From: Ctenosaura bakeri
Taxonomy: Eukaryota > Chordata > Lepidosauria > Squamata > Iguanidae
Direction: 5' to 3'
NCBI GenBank assembly: GCA_948474755.1
Contig: CAOLHI010001435.1
Coordinates: 124,001 to 188,000, forward strand
DNA length: 64,000 bases
A program made the translations under genes and the position numbers. Positions 12,385 to 22,930 of the stretch are shown piece after piece; the stretch's first letter is position 1; every line of letters begins with the position of its first letter. Under the pieces are notes generated by a model, which worked only from the letters and a program-made list of their open reading frames with translations, searched no databases and was not told where the DNA came from.

Positions 12385-12838
12385 CTACAATGGGAACAGA
12401 CAAATAATGAGCTTTGCATGCACACATGAGAAGATAAGGAAACACTGATTATGATGCCAGAGTGTTCCTCTTTTGGAAGCCCATGCTTCTCATTCCTGAA
12501 TGCTATACTAAGGCTAAAAAGACTGGCTAAAAATGTTTTCATATTCCATTCTTGGATTTGCACATCAAATAAATATAAAAATTTATCTCATATATAACTG
12601 ATCTTACCAGTCAAATGAAAGTATTGGTTCTAACGGGTGAATAAATGGGAAATTGTAACTTTCTTTCAGCAGAGCCTTCTTAGGTGGTAGGAAACAAAAA
12701 GGGAATACATTCTGTAATTTAACCAGCTCAGCTTCTGGTTGACTTCTTATCATTTTTGGAAGCGAAACAGGACCATCTAGGAGTCAGGAAGTAAATGAAG
12801 TTTTGCAGCAGAATCTGAACCAAGTTCCTAATGTTTAC
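12385..12838 (-). other. INPP4B: INPP4B intron, 454 bp
   Basis: This is the only short intron in the window. It has no recognisable repeat, which is notable because all other introns are crowded with mobile elements. Confidence 0.9.
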
Positions 12839-12943
12839 CTTTTAACCGAGGACTGTGCACATACATTCTTTGCAGATGTAGATTGATTGGAACAAATTCT
12901 AGAGTTTTTTCCCCTTTACTACAACTTGATTTGAAGGAAGAAC
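12839..12943 (-). CDS. INPP4B: INPP4B internal exon (105 bp, phase 1-1)
   Basis: With the preceding split Gly, the exon reads [20 protein letters not shown] then [14 protein letters not shown]. Human INPP4B has [20 protein letters not shown] and LHLQRMQVHSPHLK, about residues 324-357. The acceptor is CTTTCCAG and the donor is GTAAAC, a weaker donor than its neighbours. Only 454 bases separate it from the next exon, by far the shortest intron seen here. The serine-rich start and the [14 protein letters not shown] core are well conserved. Confidence 0.96.
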
Positions 12944-13240
12944 CTGGAAAGTAAAAGTTTAAAGAAATCATTATCTGGACGTGTCCACCAGACGTTTTTT
13001 CTCAGTTAACATGCCAGAATAATACTTCCATGTTGGCAATACTTTTGCTTACTTTTAACATGTTATTGCACATTAAGAAAATAGTGGCTTGCTATCTCTT
13101 TTAGCATGTAACAACATATCTTAATTTGCAGGATTAATATTTATGACTCACCCATCTGAATGTTTGTGCCTTATGCAGATTTTATCTTATTCTATTTTAA
13201 TTTATTTATATTTATTCTGGCATGGGACCTCTTTTCCTAC

Positions 13241-13420
13241 CATATTTCCGCGCGACACTCTTAAAGTGCGATGATTCCACTTTCAAGCTCCTATGGAATC
13301 CTGGGGTTTGCAGTTCTGGGAGGGACTGGCTGGCCCCTCCCAAAACTGCAAACCCCAGGATTCCACAGGAGGTTGAAAGTGGAATCATCACGCTATAAGA
13401 GTGTCGTGTGGAAATGGCCC
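13241..13420. mobile_element. Foldback MITE, about 180 bp
   Basis: The arms run from ATTTCCGCGCGACACTCTTA to GAGTGTCGTGTGGAAATGGC. Inside are TGGAATCCTGGGGTTTGCAG and its inverted copy CTGCAAACCCCAGGATTCCA. A candidate CTA duplication is next to both ends. Confidence 0.82.
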
Positions 13421-14319
13421 TAGTATTCTTACTGTAGAAAAACTGTACAAAGTTTTACTATCAGAGTTAAATTATATTATGTTTATGTATTCACATGCAT
13501 GTGAAACATGCTAGGACAAAGAACCCATGAGCACACTGGGGCTCCTCCACATCCTACTGCATTCCTCTTTGGAGGGCATTTCTATGTAAAAATCGCTCAC
13601 CATCGCTTATGTGTGATAATCAAGATATATCAAGATATATCAATGTGCCTTTTAACTGTATCTTGAGAATCAGGAATATAAAATAACTTTCCAGAAGAGG
13701 ATCCTCCCACTCCCTCCTCCCAGTACAATCCCTACAACCTCTGAAAAGCTCGTCCTGAGAGCTATATGAACTTCCAAACCAGGGGTAGAATGAGGTAGAG
13801 GACCTACATGTAGGGGGAGAATCAATAGCAACCAGACAAAACCATCTTGCAAGAACAGAGTTCCACACCTACTGTAGATTCACCCTTCCCTGCTATCTGA
13901 TCACACCACATTGTAGAAGACCCCATGATCCTCAGGAGAAGCTTTTCGTGGACGGCAGTAAACTTGATAAACTCCTGTCACTGTGGGATGTTATGGCCTA
14001 TTGAGAGCTTCCTGTAGGCCTTCAACAAAATGTATTCACATTTGATAGCTATCCTTGGTGAACATGTCCTCAGTATTCATTTCTGTTAAGCTTCAAACCT
14101 CTCAATTATTACCACTGGATGCCATCCATTTTTTCTCACATTTTTTCTCAAGCCTGCATAGTGGGAAGCCTTTTCATGTAGGAAGCCTGCAAAGACCAGC
14201 TGAAGCCTTAATGCTGTACTGAAAAACTTCGCTCAATCCTCCAGTCCAAACATTGAGAGAAGAATTTCCTTCTATATTTGCCTGTCAGAGTGCTGTATGA
14301 AAAATATGTTTCCAATTGG

Positions 14320-15195
14320 TGGGCAGGGTCAGAAAAGGCTGCATTCTATCACCCTATCTGATTAAGTTATACACAGAACATATTGTATAGAAAGCGGGAT
14401 TAGAATCAGAGAAAGGCAGTGTAGAAACTGGAGGAAGGAACCTAAATTTAAGATATGCAGATGACACCATATTACAAGAAGAAAATAGCAAAGACTTGTA
14501 AGGACTACTGATGAAAGTTAAGGAAAAAGTGCAAAAGCCAGGTTATAGCTGAATGTTAACAAAACAAGATCATGATCACAGAAGATTTAAATAAGTTATA
14601 AGTAGATGATGAAAACATTCAGATAGTTGATGATATCTTGACTCTGTCACAAATCAAAATGGGGACTACAGCCAAAATATCAAAAGAAAAACTTGGAAAG
14701 GCAGCTATGAAAAAACTAGATACAATCCTCAAGCGGAAAGATGTAGCACTGAATACCAGTGCCAGAATCATCCACATCATAGTATTTCCACTTTCTGTGT
14801 ATGATTATGCAAGCTGGACAGTTAAGAAACTTGACAAGAAAAAGAAACTCATTTGAAATGTGGCGTTACAATAGAGTTCTAGAGATACAATGGATTATCA
14901 AAAGACAAACCAGTCTGAGAGTAAATTAAGCTTGAACTGTTCACAGAAGCCAAATGATTAAAATGAGACTATCATACTTTGGATGAGATGAGGTGACTTA
15001 TTGGAAAACACAATGATCCTGGGAACAGTGGAGGGCAACATGAAAAGAAGACCACTACAGATGGCTTAATTGAATCAAGGAAGCTATAGCCTTTAGTTTG
15101 CAAGACCTGAGCAGGGCTGTTGATAACCAAGGCTCTTGCACGCATCTCACTAATGTGGCTGCCATTAATCAAAGCTGACTTGATAACAAATAACA
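14320..15195 (+). mobile_element. Bov-B (RTE) LINE, 5'-truncated and decayed
   Basis: Translation gives reverse-transcriptase motifs in order: VRKGCILSPYL near 14330, the catalytic box LRYADDTIL near 14450, then KKLDTILKRKDVALN near 14710, IVFPLSVYDYASWT near 14780, and TIRP/KRRPLQMA-like remnants near 15050. Frame changes and stops interrupt it. The 3' tail (GGCTGCCATTAATCAAAGCT then GACTTGATAACAAATAAC near 15155-15195) matches the Bov-B tail consensus layout. Bov-B is known to have moved between squamates and ruminants; this copy shows only the squamate side. Confidence 0.85.
14446..14856 (+). pseudogene. Reverse transcriptase remnant of the Bov-B copy
   Basis: The YADD box (near 14450-14470) and the downstream thumb-like region (14638-14856, ending WTVKKLDKKKK) are in different frames separated by stops. 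The longest intact frame is 72 codons. It cannot make a working enzyme. Confidence 0.8.
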
Positions 15196-15984
15196 GAAGC
15201 AATGTGGCTTGGACCTAAATGGTGAACTAAGCTGAGAGCTCCTCTACCTCTTTCAAAAAACATAATAGAGTATGTGCTTTTGCCCTTGAATTCCAATCAC
15301 CTCTCCTGATCAACAGAAGAAGCTGCATGTGTTGCAACTCTCTAGTTGAGGTCCTATGTGTGAGTAGTTTACCCCAAAGAGATTAGTGTAAAGTAGAAAG
15401 CAATACTGTTTTCATATTTGTTTGAGTGCCTATTCTATAGTGAACATTGTTTTAACACTTGTTCTTAGCATTTTGATAAAAATGCATCATACAAGTGAAA
15501 CAAACCAACAAAATCTGTTTTCCTTTTTATCTCTTACTATGTATCTATAATAAAAATCTCTTTTCAATTTGGTGATTTGGCATGTGGACTTCTGATTGAA
15601 TATAACTGACAAGTTTTTTCTCCTCATGTATCTTCTCACTAGGCATCACTATGAGTTTTATCTAATACTAGCATATTTACCCGGTGTTGCCCGGGGTTTT
15701 TATTTTCCTCTTAAGAACCTACAAAACTGTCTTCTCCATTTCCTGTAACTTTGCTCCATATTTCCCAATGCAATCTATATTCAGAGTTATTTACATACAG
15801 AGTTTGGGTTCCTGAGGGAGTACACTGTCCTCTTCCTTGCTGCTAGGCCTTGTTCCATAGCAACCGGCCTATTTCTGTACCTGTAAATTTTCCCCATAGT
15901 CCCCAATCCAATCTGTATTCAGAGTTGTTAACATACAGAGGTTGGGTTCCTGTGAGAATACACTGTCCTCCTCCTTGCTGCTAG

Positions 15985-16950
15985 TGTTAGCAGTAAAAGG
16001 GTATAGGCCAAATGGACAGTGTTTCCCATCTTTTTCCCTGGTCTACTCTGCTTTAGGAGATTCAGTGCCCTGGACAGTTTAATTCATAAAGGGTATTGCC
16101 TGCTTAAATGACTAAGCTAGAGAAACTCTCTCTTTGTCTTCTATATTTGCTTAACTAAAGTCCTCCATTTTGAATTCTAGCCAACTTTAAAGTTACTGTT
16201 GTTAGCCCTGTGTCATACTTAAAATTAAGCTGATATTACTTGGCAAATTCCTAGGTTCTCAGCATCAGTTCCCAGTGCGCTTTCTGTAACAATATTGCTA
16301 CATTTCATTGCTGAATGAAAACATGTGTGAATCAAGATTCATTGTTGCTTGTTAACCAGAAGCTACAGTATTGTCAACCATGTATCAGAATTCTAGTCCT
16401 GGGAAAGTGAATATTCTTAATATTCTTGCACTTGCACTGTGTGCTTTATGAGATCATTGTCATCCCAAATGAATTTAACCCTTCCCTTTTTTCAATAAAC
16501 TGTTCTTCTCTTTGCTCACGTAAGAGGTAATTTGGACTGCTTTCTTGCTGAGGGAGGGGAGTCCCTTTGGCCAAAGTTAGGGATCTTTCCAGGCTGATTC
16601 AGAGCTCACCCGCAATCACACAGACTACCTGAGGTAGTATGTGCAGACCTAATATTTTAGGTCTGGCCCTGTGCGTTTTATTTCCCTAACAGTTTCTCAT
16701 GGTTGGTTGGGTTGGTGCCCGAACCGTTTTTCTCGGTTCTCACCCAAACAGTTTTCAGGGTTGGTGCCCTAACAGTTTTCCCTCACAGTTGGCCGGATTA
16801 GTGCCCAAACTGTTTTTGGGTTGTTGCCCAACAGTTCTCAGGGCTGGTGCCCTGGTCATTTTCTGGGTTGTCGCCCAGTCTTCAGGGTTGGTGCCCAGAC
16901 AGTGTTAAGGGTTGCTGCCCTAACATTTTCTCCAGAGTTTATTGCCAACA
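15985..16950 (+). mobile_element. Solo LTR of an endogenous retrovirus-like element, 966 bp
   Basis: The sequence starts TGTTAG and ends CCAACA, with a 4-bp direct repeat CTAG on both sides (15981-15984 and 16951-16954), as expected for class I ERV-type integration. A polyadenylation signal AATAAA is at 16494-16499. There is no coding region between LTRs, so this is a solo LTR left by recombination. The part after the polyadenylation signal holds an array of GGTTGGTGCCC-type units (about 16700-16925). The host sequence on both sides is a repeat that contains GCAACCGGCCTATT. Confidence 0.75.
16700..16925 (+). repeat. Degenerate tandem array of GGTTGGTGCCC units within the solo LTR
   Basis: About eight units of 25-40 bp carry the core GG(T/C)TGGTGCCC or GGTTGNTGCCC followed by (T)AACAGTTTTC or a relative. 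The unit resembles a repeated primer-binding or U5-like segment. Confidence 0.75.
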
Positions 16951-17192
16951 CTAGGCATCGTATCCACAGCAACCGGCCTATTCCAGTACCTGTAACTTTT
17001 CCCCATAGTTCCCAATCCAATCTGTGTTGTCTGGTGACATTCATGTACTGGCTATTTTTTTTCTTTCTGTTGAATTTGTGCAATGGCTTTACATTTTTCT
17101 GGAAGCATTTTTATTTTGAATTTCAACTTTAAGATTTCTCACATATGGAACCCATACAATCTACTGTGTGAGGTGAAAGACCTTGTAACTCT

Positions 17193-17396
17193 GGCCATTT
17201 CTGCACTATACTGTTACAGCGCTATTATTCCACTTTTAGCATCCTGTGGAATTCTGGAGTTTGTAGTTTACTGAGGCCAAAGAGCTCTCTGACTGAGAAT
17301 TCTTAAATGCCCTTCCTTAAACTACAAATCCCAGAATTCCATAGGATGTTGAAAGCGGAATAATAGCACTATGACAGTTTAGTGTGGAAACGGGCT
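17193..17396. mobile_element. Foldback MITE, about 204 bp, with longer centre
   Basis: The arms GGCCATTTCTGCACTATACT and AGTTTAGTGTGGAAACGGGC pair, followed by TTCCACTTTTAGCATCCTGT with its inverse. The central spacer holds CTGAGGCCAAAGAGCTCTCT, shared with the copy at 45331. Confidence 0.82.
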
Positions 17397-18509
17397 ATGT
17401 TGTGTACGTCACTTTAATTTTTCTCACATATGCCTCCCAGAAGTTTTCTGGCATCTTTATTGGTGGTAGGCCTCATCTCCAGAGCAACTGGCCTGACCTC
17501 TCGGGCTGAGAATTCTAAAGGCCTCTCCCTAAACTGCCAACCCCAGGATTCCAGCCAATCATATGAGGTCTTCTCACCTCACACAGCCAATGATATGCTG
17601 ATGCAGACAAACAGACAAATGCGCATTGACTTTTATATAGTAGAAATTATCTCAATAATGGGGATGGGAAAGGATAAGACAGCAGCTGGTTGCTGTCCAT
17701 GTGACAGGAGATTTACAGCTGGTGGTCATGTCATCCCCAGGTAAAAGAGTGGCTTATAGCTCTGGGAATGCCCCAGAAGCAGAAGAAAATGAGTGGGAGA
17801 AAACAATTGACTGAATTGTGAGCATATAAGCTGGAGATATTAGAATATCTCAACTCCCAACTCCCAAGGCAATGGCGGCATGTGGAATGTGATTACAACA
17901 TACACAGGATTTTCAACTATTTTCTATTTTTATTTCTATTTACTATTTTTTAATTAGAAAAGCCTTCATTGGTAAGGATTCCGTGATGTCTGAAGCAGCC
18001 CTCCAAATGGTACAATTTGTGCAAGGAGTTGTATGAATTAAATGTAGGCAGAGAAAAAATGTGGTGGTCTCAGCATGATACAAGGGTAGTAGTACCACGA
18101 AGTACTATGTTGTCTACATCAGTAGGTGGAAGGATCATGCTTTTGCATTGGTAAAACCGGCAGATGTGCAGGACTGGCCTCCAAATGTAATTTTGTAAAC
18201 AAACAAATGACTTGTCTACTGTCAGACTCACAACCTCAGCTTCTGTAATGAATCATTTGCCAAACCCCACTAAACAACAGGGTTATGCTTCACTTCTCAT
18301 ACAACCAAGAAATGCATGTGCCTTGATTTGTTGCATTCTGCATTCTCACTGCTGTCCGTCCCTCTTATTTTTTTGGCATGTCACAATAAGCCATGAAGTC
18401 TACACGGTAGGATGGAAAGAATATTTGAAAGAATATTTGAAAATATTTTTAAAAGGGATCAAAAATCATGTTTTTTGAGTTTTGGCAAACCGTCATTAGA
18501 AGAATCCTG

Positions 18510-18720
18510 AACTGATGAGAAATGTTGCAGTTTGGAACTTATTTTGCACAAAATTTACTTTTTTTGGTTATTTTCTGCAAAAGAAACAATTTCCTAAAAA
18601 TGTGAATTTTGCACAGAATAAATCCTCAACTACAATTGCGTTTGCACAGATACTGTTTCTATGCAGAAATATCATTTTCTGCATAAAAACACCATGTGCA
18701 AATTTTGTGTAGACTAAGTC
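18510..18720. repeat. A/T-rich repeat, second copy
   Basis: TTTTGCACAAAATTTAC, TTTCTGCAAAAGAAAC and TTTCTGCATAAAAACACC recur at 30-60 bp spacing, similar to 42254-42560. Confidence 0.5.
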
Positions 18721-19189
18721 CCAAACTACAAGTAGTTTGCAAGAACTGTGCAGTTTTCAAAGACTTTCTCACAAAAGGAAGAATACAGCTAAAGCTATTC
18801 TGCTTCCTTTGAGAATGAAATCAGTGGATTTCACCCCTACCATATGGCAACTACTGTTAACAGATCTGAAACATGGTATGAAGCCAGTTTAAGAACTTGG
18901 CTTGTTCCAGAGCCAAGAAAGACAGTTACCTATATCAGAATCCATGGTTAACTGAACAATTCTGGAGTTGACTGTTGTGTAACAGAAAAGGAAATAGATC
19001 TAATTAGTATGCATAGTCACTAAGCTTGTTTATATCACAGCTCAGCGTTCTAAATATGTGTACCTGAACTAGACTCTGTAGAACAGTGCCATGGTCTTCC
19101 ACAAACTCCTTGACCACAAAGAGTAGAGGACAGAAGCAGGGCAGAGGAAAGCACTCTGACATCATAAACTTATCTGGTGTGACTTACTT

Positions 19190-19422
19190 CTTGTGTGTAT
19201 ATGTGCCAACAAGTTGCTTATTGATTTGTGGAGATCTTATGAATTTGACAGAGTTTTCTTAGGCAAAGAATACTCAGAGGTAATTTTGCCAGTTCTTTCC
19301 TATGAAATATTACCTACAGCACCTGGTATTCATTGATGGTCTCCCTTCAAAGTATTAACCTGGGCTGACCCTGCTTAGCTTCCAAGATCAGATGGGATAT
19401 TAGGAGGAACATAGCCAGCCGA
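19190..19422 (-). mobile_element. 5S rRNA-derived SINE (5S-Sauria type)
   Basis: The inverse strand of 19330-19410 carries AGCTAAGCAGGGTCAGCCC and CATCAATGAATACCAGGTGC, matching the 5S rRNA internal-promoter region. The remainder carries GAGTATTCTTTGCCTAAGAA and a tail region ending near 19190. It is diverged from 44285-44520 but of the same family. Confidence 0.75.
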
Positions 19423-21512
19423 TATCAATTTATGAATAGTCGTACCAACTTTCTGCTGCTTTCTATAGAATTGGCTTGGCCAAAGAAAACTGTCTAAGCA
19501 AAGTTCTGTGAAGATGAATGCCTGATGTTGTGTGTGTGTTTTAAAAACCCAGGAGGATAAAAATCACTAAACAGAACAAATTTAATCACTCTTGCATCAA
19601 ATCCATGGAAAACAATTTTAAATTTGTAATGATCAGCTTCAGTGGTACAAGTTAATCTAAGCTTTTAAACCTATCTAGATAAAGAATGTAAATTACTTTG
19701 TGACCTATATGTTTAGTGAGAGTAAATATATTTTCTAGCACTGAATACCTGTAGTTTTGTTGTATCACAGATGAGAACAACTCAAAATGAGATAATTCTC
19801 TAACTTAAATAAATCTCATCCTGGCTAGATGTACCCTGACTGGAAGCTACCTGAAAAATTCTCTGGTTGGGATAGCAAATTCCTTGAAGAAAGGATGGGG
19901 AATAAGGTGATGTATGCAAGTATATTCATGCACACAGAGAGAAATAAATGCATAAATCTTCTACTAAATACTGGTATGTAAAAACTAAGAGTAGTGGGGG
20001 GAAAGCAGATTATATGTATGAAGCGTTTATATGAAGGAATATGTAATTAGTAGTTCAGGAGTGTCAACTTCCTGTGATACCAGGGAACACATTTTAGGTA
20101 GAACAACTGCTTGACAGACACATAGCCAAGGGGACTTGGCTCAAGGAAAAGAGACAGAGCTCCACGGAGCTTTTAGCTTAACCACCCCCCCTAAAATTAA
20201 AAACAGAAAATAGTGTTTTGAATTATTCTTCTCTTGAGTTAAAGGTAGGAACTTGCAGCAGCAGCTTGATGACAGACTTGTAGTCCTGTAAACTCCACAG
20301 TTTCCTGGCACAGGAACAGGCAATATTTCTGTTATTTAAGAACAGGAACCTCCTAATTGGTTTTTGGACTAGATTGGTTTCTGGATAAGCATTTTAAAAA
20401 GAGTAACTTTCTGAAAGCAAATGTTTTCAAAAATATCCCATGTGACTTAGTAGACTTAGTCAATGAAAATTATATTTATGGGGTGAACTGGTCAGTTGTA
20501 AAATGCAGGGAGAGATCATCAAAAATTTTCATGATTCCAGCTATCTCATTCAGAGGCAATCAGCTTGGCACAAAGATTGGTTCACTCAGCATGGCAAGAG
20601 AAGTAGAAGGGGTCCTCGTGAAATTAACTATAGCTACCACATGACAATGTCTATGCTAAGCAGGGGACTCTTGAAGGTATAGTCCCAAAACTAATGTCTC
20701 CAAATTCCAGAGCAGTTTGCAACATTTCAGCTAATTAGAACAGTTTGAAACAGATTTTTTTATATATACATATATAAAAAAGATTTGCCTAAGCCTAAAA
20801 GAAAGAAGTGAGCTGATCCACAGAGGACACTACATAGCCATGGCCAAAAATGCCCTCTCTCAATGTCACATCGTCATTTCTAACAAGAACATTGGGTGAT
20901 AGCAGCTACGGAAGGCTGTTATCCTTTCCAGAAAGTGAAAGTGAGAACTAGTAATGTGGTAAGGTCACACAAGTGCCAATCCCACATATTAACAGAATGT
21001 CAGAGAACTAAATCAGAACACAGAAAGAAAATCCCACAGTTGGGCAGTTCCAACTCAAAAAGTTGGAATTATACATTCAAATAGAACATACAAGCTCATA
21101 CATTTAGTTCATAAACAAGTTCTGCAATGACCATAACAGTATCAGCTTTCAATGACTTGGGACAGACTTTTAATAGAGAAAAAGTGAATTGCCCAGAGTT
21201 TATATCTGAGCGCTATACTTTGGAGAGGAAAATGAGTGAGCCGTTGTTCATTTGAGTGTAATATTCTGGAACCTGGGAGATCCTGCACTCAAATTAAGTT
21301 ATGGAATTCTTAGTTCACACTCATTCATTTCTTCTTGCATTAGGGGAGAAAAAGGAAAAGGCAGTGAGAGGATGCACGTCCAATGTCTACTTCTGAAACA
21401 GCTTGGCTGCTGTTGCTGACATCAGTTGAACTGGGCTTCTGCTACAGTGCTATGCACAATGAAAATGCAACTAATCATTATTTCAGTTGTTGAGCAAGAA
21501 CCTTTTTCATAC

Positions 21513-21643
21513 CTGTATGCTTCCCAAGTTCTGCAAGCATATTTTGATAGAGAGTTAGCATCTGATCACAGTGTGCAATGACACTTTTACGCATATTATC
21601 CCAATGTGGAGCAAGTTCCCCAAGTTCTTTAAGCTCCTGATTC
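21513..21643 (-). CDS. INPP4B: INPP4B internal exon, helical middle region (131 bp, phase 2-1)
   Basis: The exon reads NQELKELGELAPHWDNMRKS then VIAHCDQMLTLYQNMLAELG and KHTG. Human INPP4B has [20 protein letters not shown] and the matching [21 protein letters not shown], about residues 280-322. The acceptor is TTTCTTTAG and the donor is GTATGA. The pattern of leucines and charged residues predicts amphipathic helices. An open frame extends past both splice sites, so the true boundaries come from homology and the GT-AG sites. Confidence 0.96.
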
Positions 21644-22019
21644 CTAAAGAAAAGAAAATTCATATGACATGAGTCCAATTGTACAATAATGTTAACACTA
21701 AAGGAAACAGTTCTATGGCTAAGCAATTTCTTACAATCTTTATTTATCTGAATAACACAGTCATGTGATCTTTTTTGCATACAAAAAGTCCCAGGTTCAA
21801 TTTTTCACTTATCTGGGTATTTTACTTATCTGGGTATTTCTATGAAAGTTACCTACTTAAAATTTCCGTGAGTATGTAATACTGGAAAGTAGTTTACATT
21901 TTAACTAATGTTTATGTTTTATCACAAGTCGTGAACAAAACAACTAGGGTGTCTTATAACCTTCTTTGTAAAAAAATGAACTGGTCCTATCCAATTGTTC
22001 ATATAGTGACAGGGTAGGG

Positions 22020-22265
22020 AAGTGTCAGGCCTCCAGATGTTTTGGAATATAACTCCCACAATTTCTTACCATCTGGAGGGCCAATGGTTCTCCTTCACCA
22101 TGGTAGAGCATAAAGCTTGAGCAAATTGTCTAAATAACCTTCTGCAACCTAGTGAACTCCAACTGTGTTTGATTACAACTCCTACCATATCCAGCATACT
22201 CAATGGTCATGGTGGCTGGAGATGACAGAAGTTGTAGTCCAACACATCTGGAAGGCATCAGGTTT
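22020..22265. repeat. Foldback-type repeat of the CTCCAGATGTTTTGGA family
   Basis: CCTCCAGATGTTTTGGAATA followed by AACTCCCACAATTTC, then CATGGTGGCTGGAGATGACA and AGTTGTAGTCCAACACATCT in inverse order. This arrangement is common in lizard genomes as a non-autonomous DNA repeat. Confidence 0.6.
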
Positions 22266-22504
22266 AAGTGGCTGATTGAGACTTTAGATGCAAGCAATGG
22301 TTCTTAACTTGAGGTCTGCAAAGCCCTTCTGCTGGACATCATCAGCAGAAGCAGGGATGTGGTGGGGATGGGGCTGTGGGTGCTGAAACTGCTTCCTTGT
22401 TTACAAACATGGAAGTAGTAAGGGCACGCACATAGACCTTCGCTGCCATGCCTCTGACAAAAGGGACATGGCAGCAGGCATGTGTGTCCACCCAAACTAT
22501 GCAT

Positions 22505-22680
22505 CTTGAGATAAAAGTTTGAATCCCCACTCAACCATGGAAATCCACTGGGTGGCCTCAGGCAAGTCCCATTCTCTCTGCCTCAGAGAAAGGCAAAGGA
22601 AACAAACCTTGCCAAGAAAACACTCATAGGTTTGCCTTACAGTCACCATAAGTCAGTTTTCAAAGAGGAGATAGATGATA
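22505..22680 (+). mobile_element. tRNA/CORE-type SINE, 5' part missing
   Basis: GAATCCCCACTCAACCATGG, CAGGCAAGTCCCATTCTCTC and AGTCACCATAAGTCAG. It faces another copy of the same family 48 bp away in the opposite orientation. Confidence 0.75.
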
Positions 22681-22727
22681 GCTAGAAAAAAGCTCTCCCT
22701 GTCAGCAGCACTGTCAGTAGCACTTTG

Positions 22728-22895
22728 TTGTAATTTCTGTCTTGTGATGACAACCCTAAAGTAATCCTATCATAAGTGTTTTTTTTTTTTTTTTACAAGA
22801 TTTGTTTAGAGGGGGTTTGCCTTTGCCTTCCTCTGAGGCTGGGACAATATGAGTTGCCCAAGTGTCTGAACAGGGATTTGAATCCTAATTTCCAG
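22728..22895 (-). mobile_element. tRNA/CORE-type SINE, inverted, with poly-T run
   Basis: The inverse strand carries the family's CAGAGGAAGGCAAAGGCAAA and the tail GGTTGTCATCACAAG. A run of 16 T at 22779-22794 interrupts it. It is directly followed by an (AAAT)n microsatellite. Confidence 0.75.
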
Positions 22896-22904
22896 AAGCC
22901 ATCC

Positions 22905-22930
22905 ATAAATAAATAAATAAATAAATAAAT
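22905..22930. repeat. (AAAT)n microsatellite
   Basis: Six to seven ATAA units next to the inverted SINE at 22728-22895. Confidence 0.95.

Larger units (their letters stand above)
15663..17645. repeat. Composite repeat block, possibly Helitron-like
   Basis: A unit of about 125-140 bp containing CATAGCAACCGGCCTATT, ATTTTCCCCATAGT and CCAATCCAATCTGTATTCAG occurs partly or fully three times (about 15740-15840, 15850-15980 and 16960-17060). The start near 15663 (ACTAGCATATTTACCCGG and GTTGCCCGGG) and the end near 17640 (ATGCGCATTGACTTTTATAT) look like one older element that was later hit by the solo LTR and a foldback. The class is a guess. Confidence 0.45.
12944..21512 (-). other. INPP4B: INPP4B intron, 8,569 bp
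   Basis: It contains a foldback (13241-13420), a Bov-B LINE 3' part (14320-15195), a composite repeat block (about 15663-17645) with a solo LTR and a nested foldback, an AT-rich repeat (about 18410-18780) and a 5S-derived SINE (19190-19422). I see nothing identifiable in 13430-14310, 15200-15660, 17650-18400 and 19430-21510. Confidence 0.85.

Noticed and set aside
16700..16925. CRISPR-like array of short repeats
   Set aside because: Unit spacing is irregular, the repeats are degenerate, the sequence lies in an LTR, and the window is from a vertebrate.
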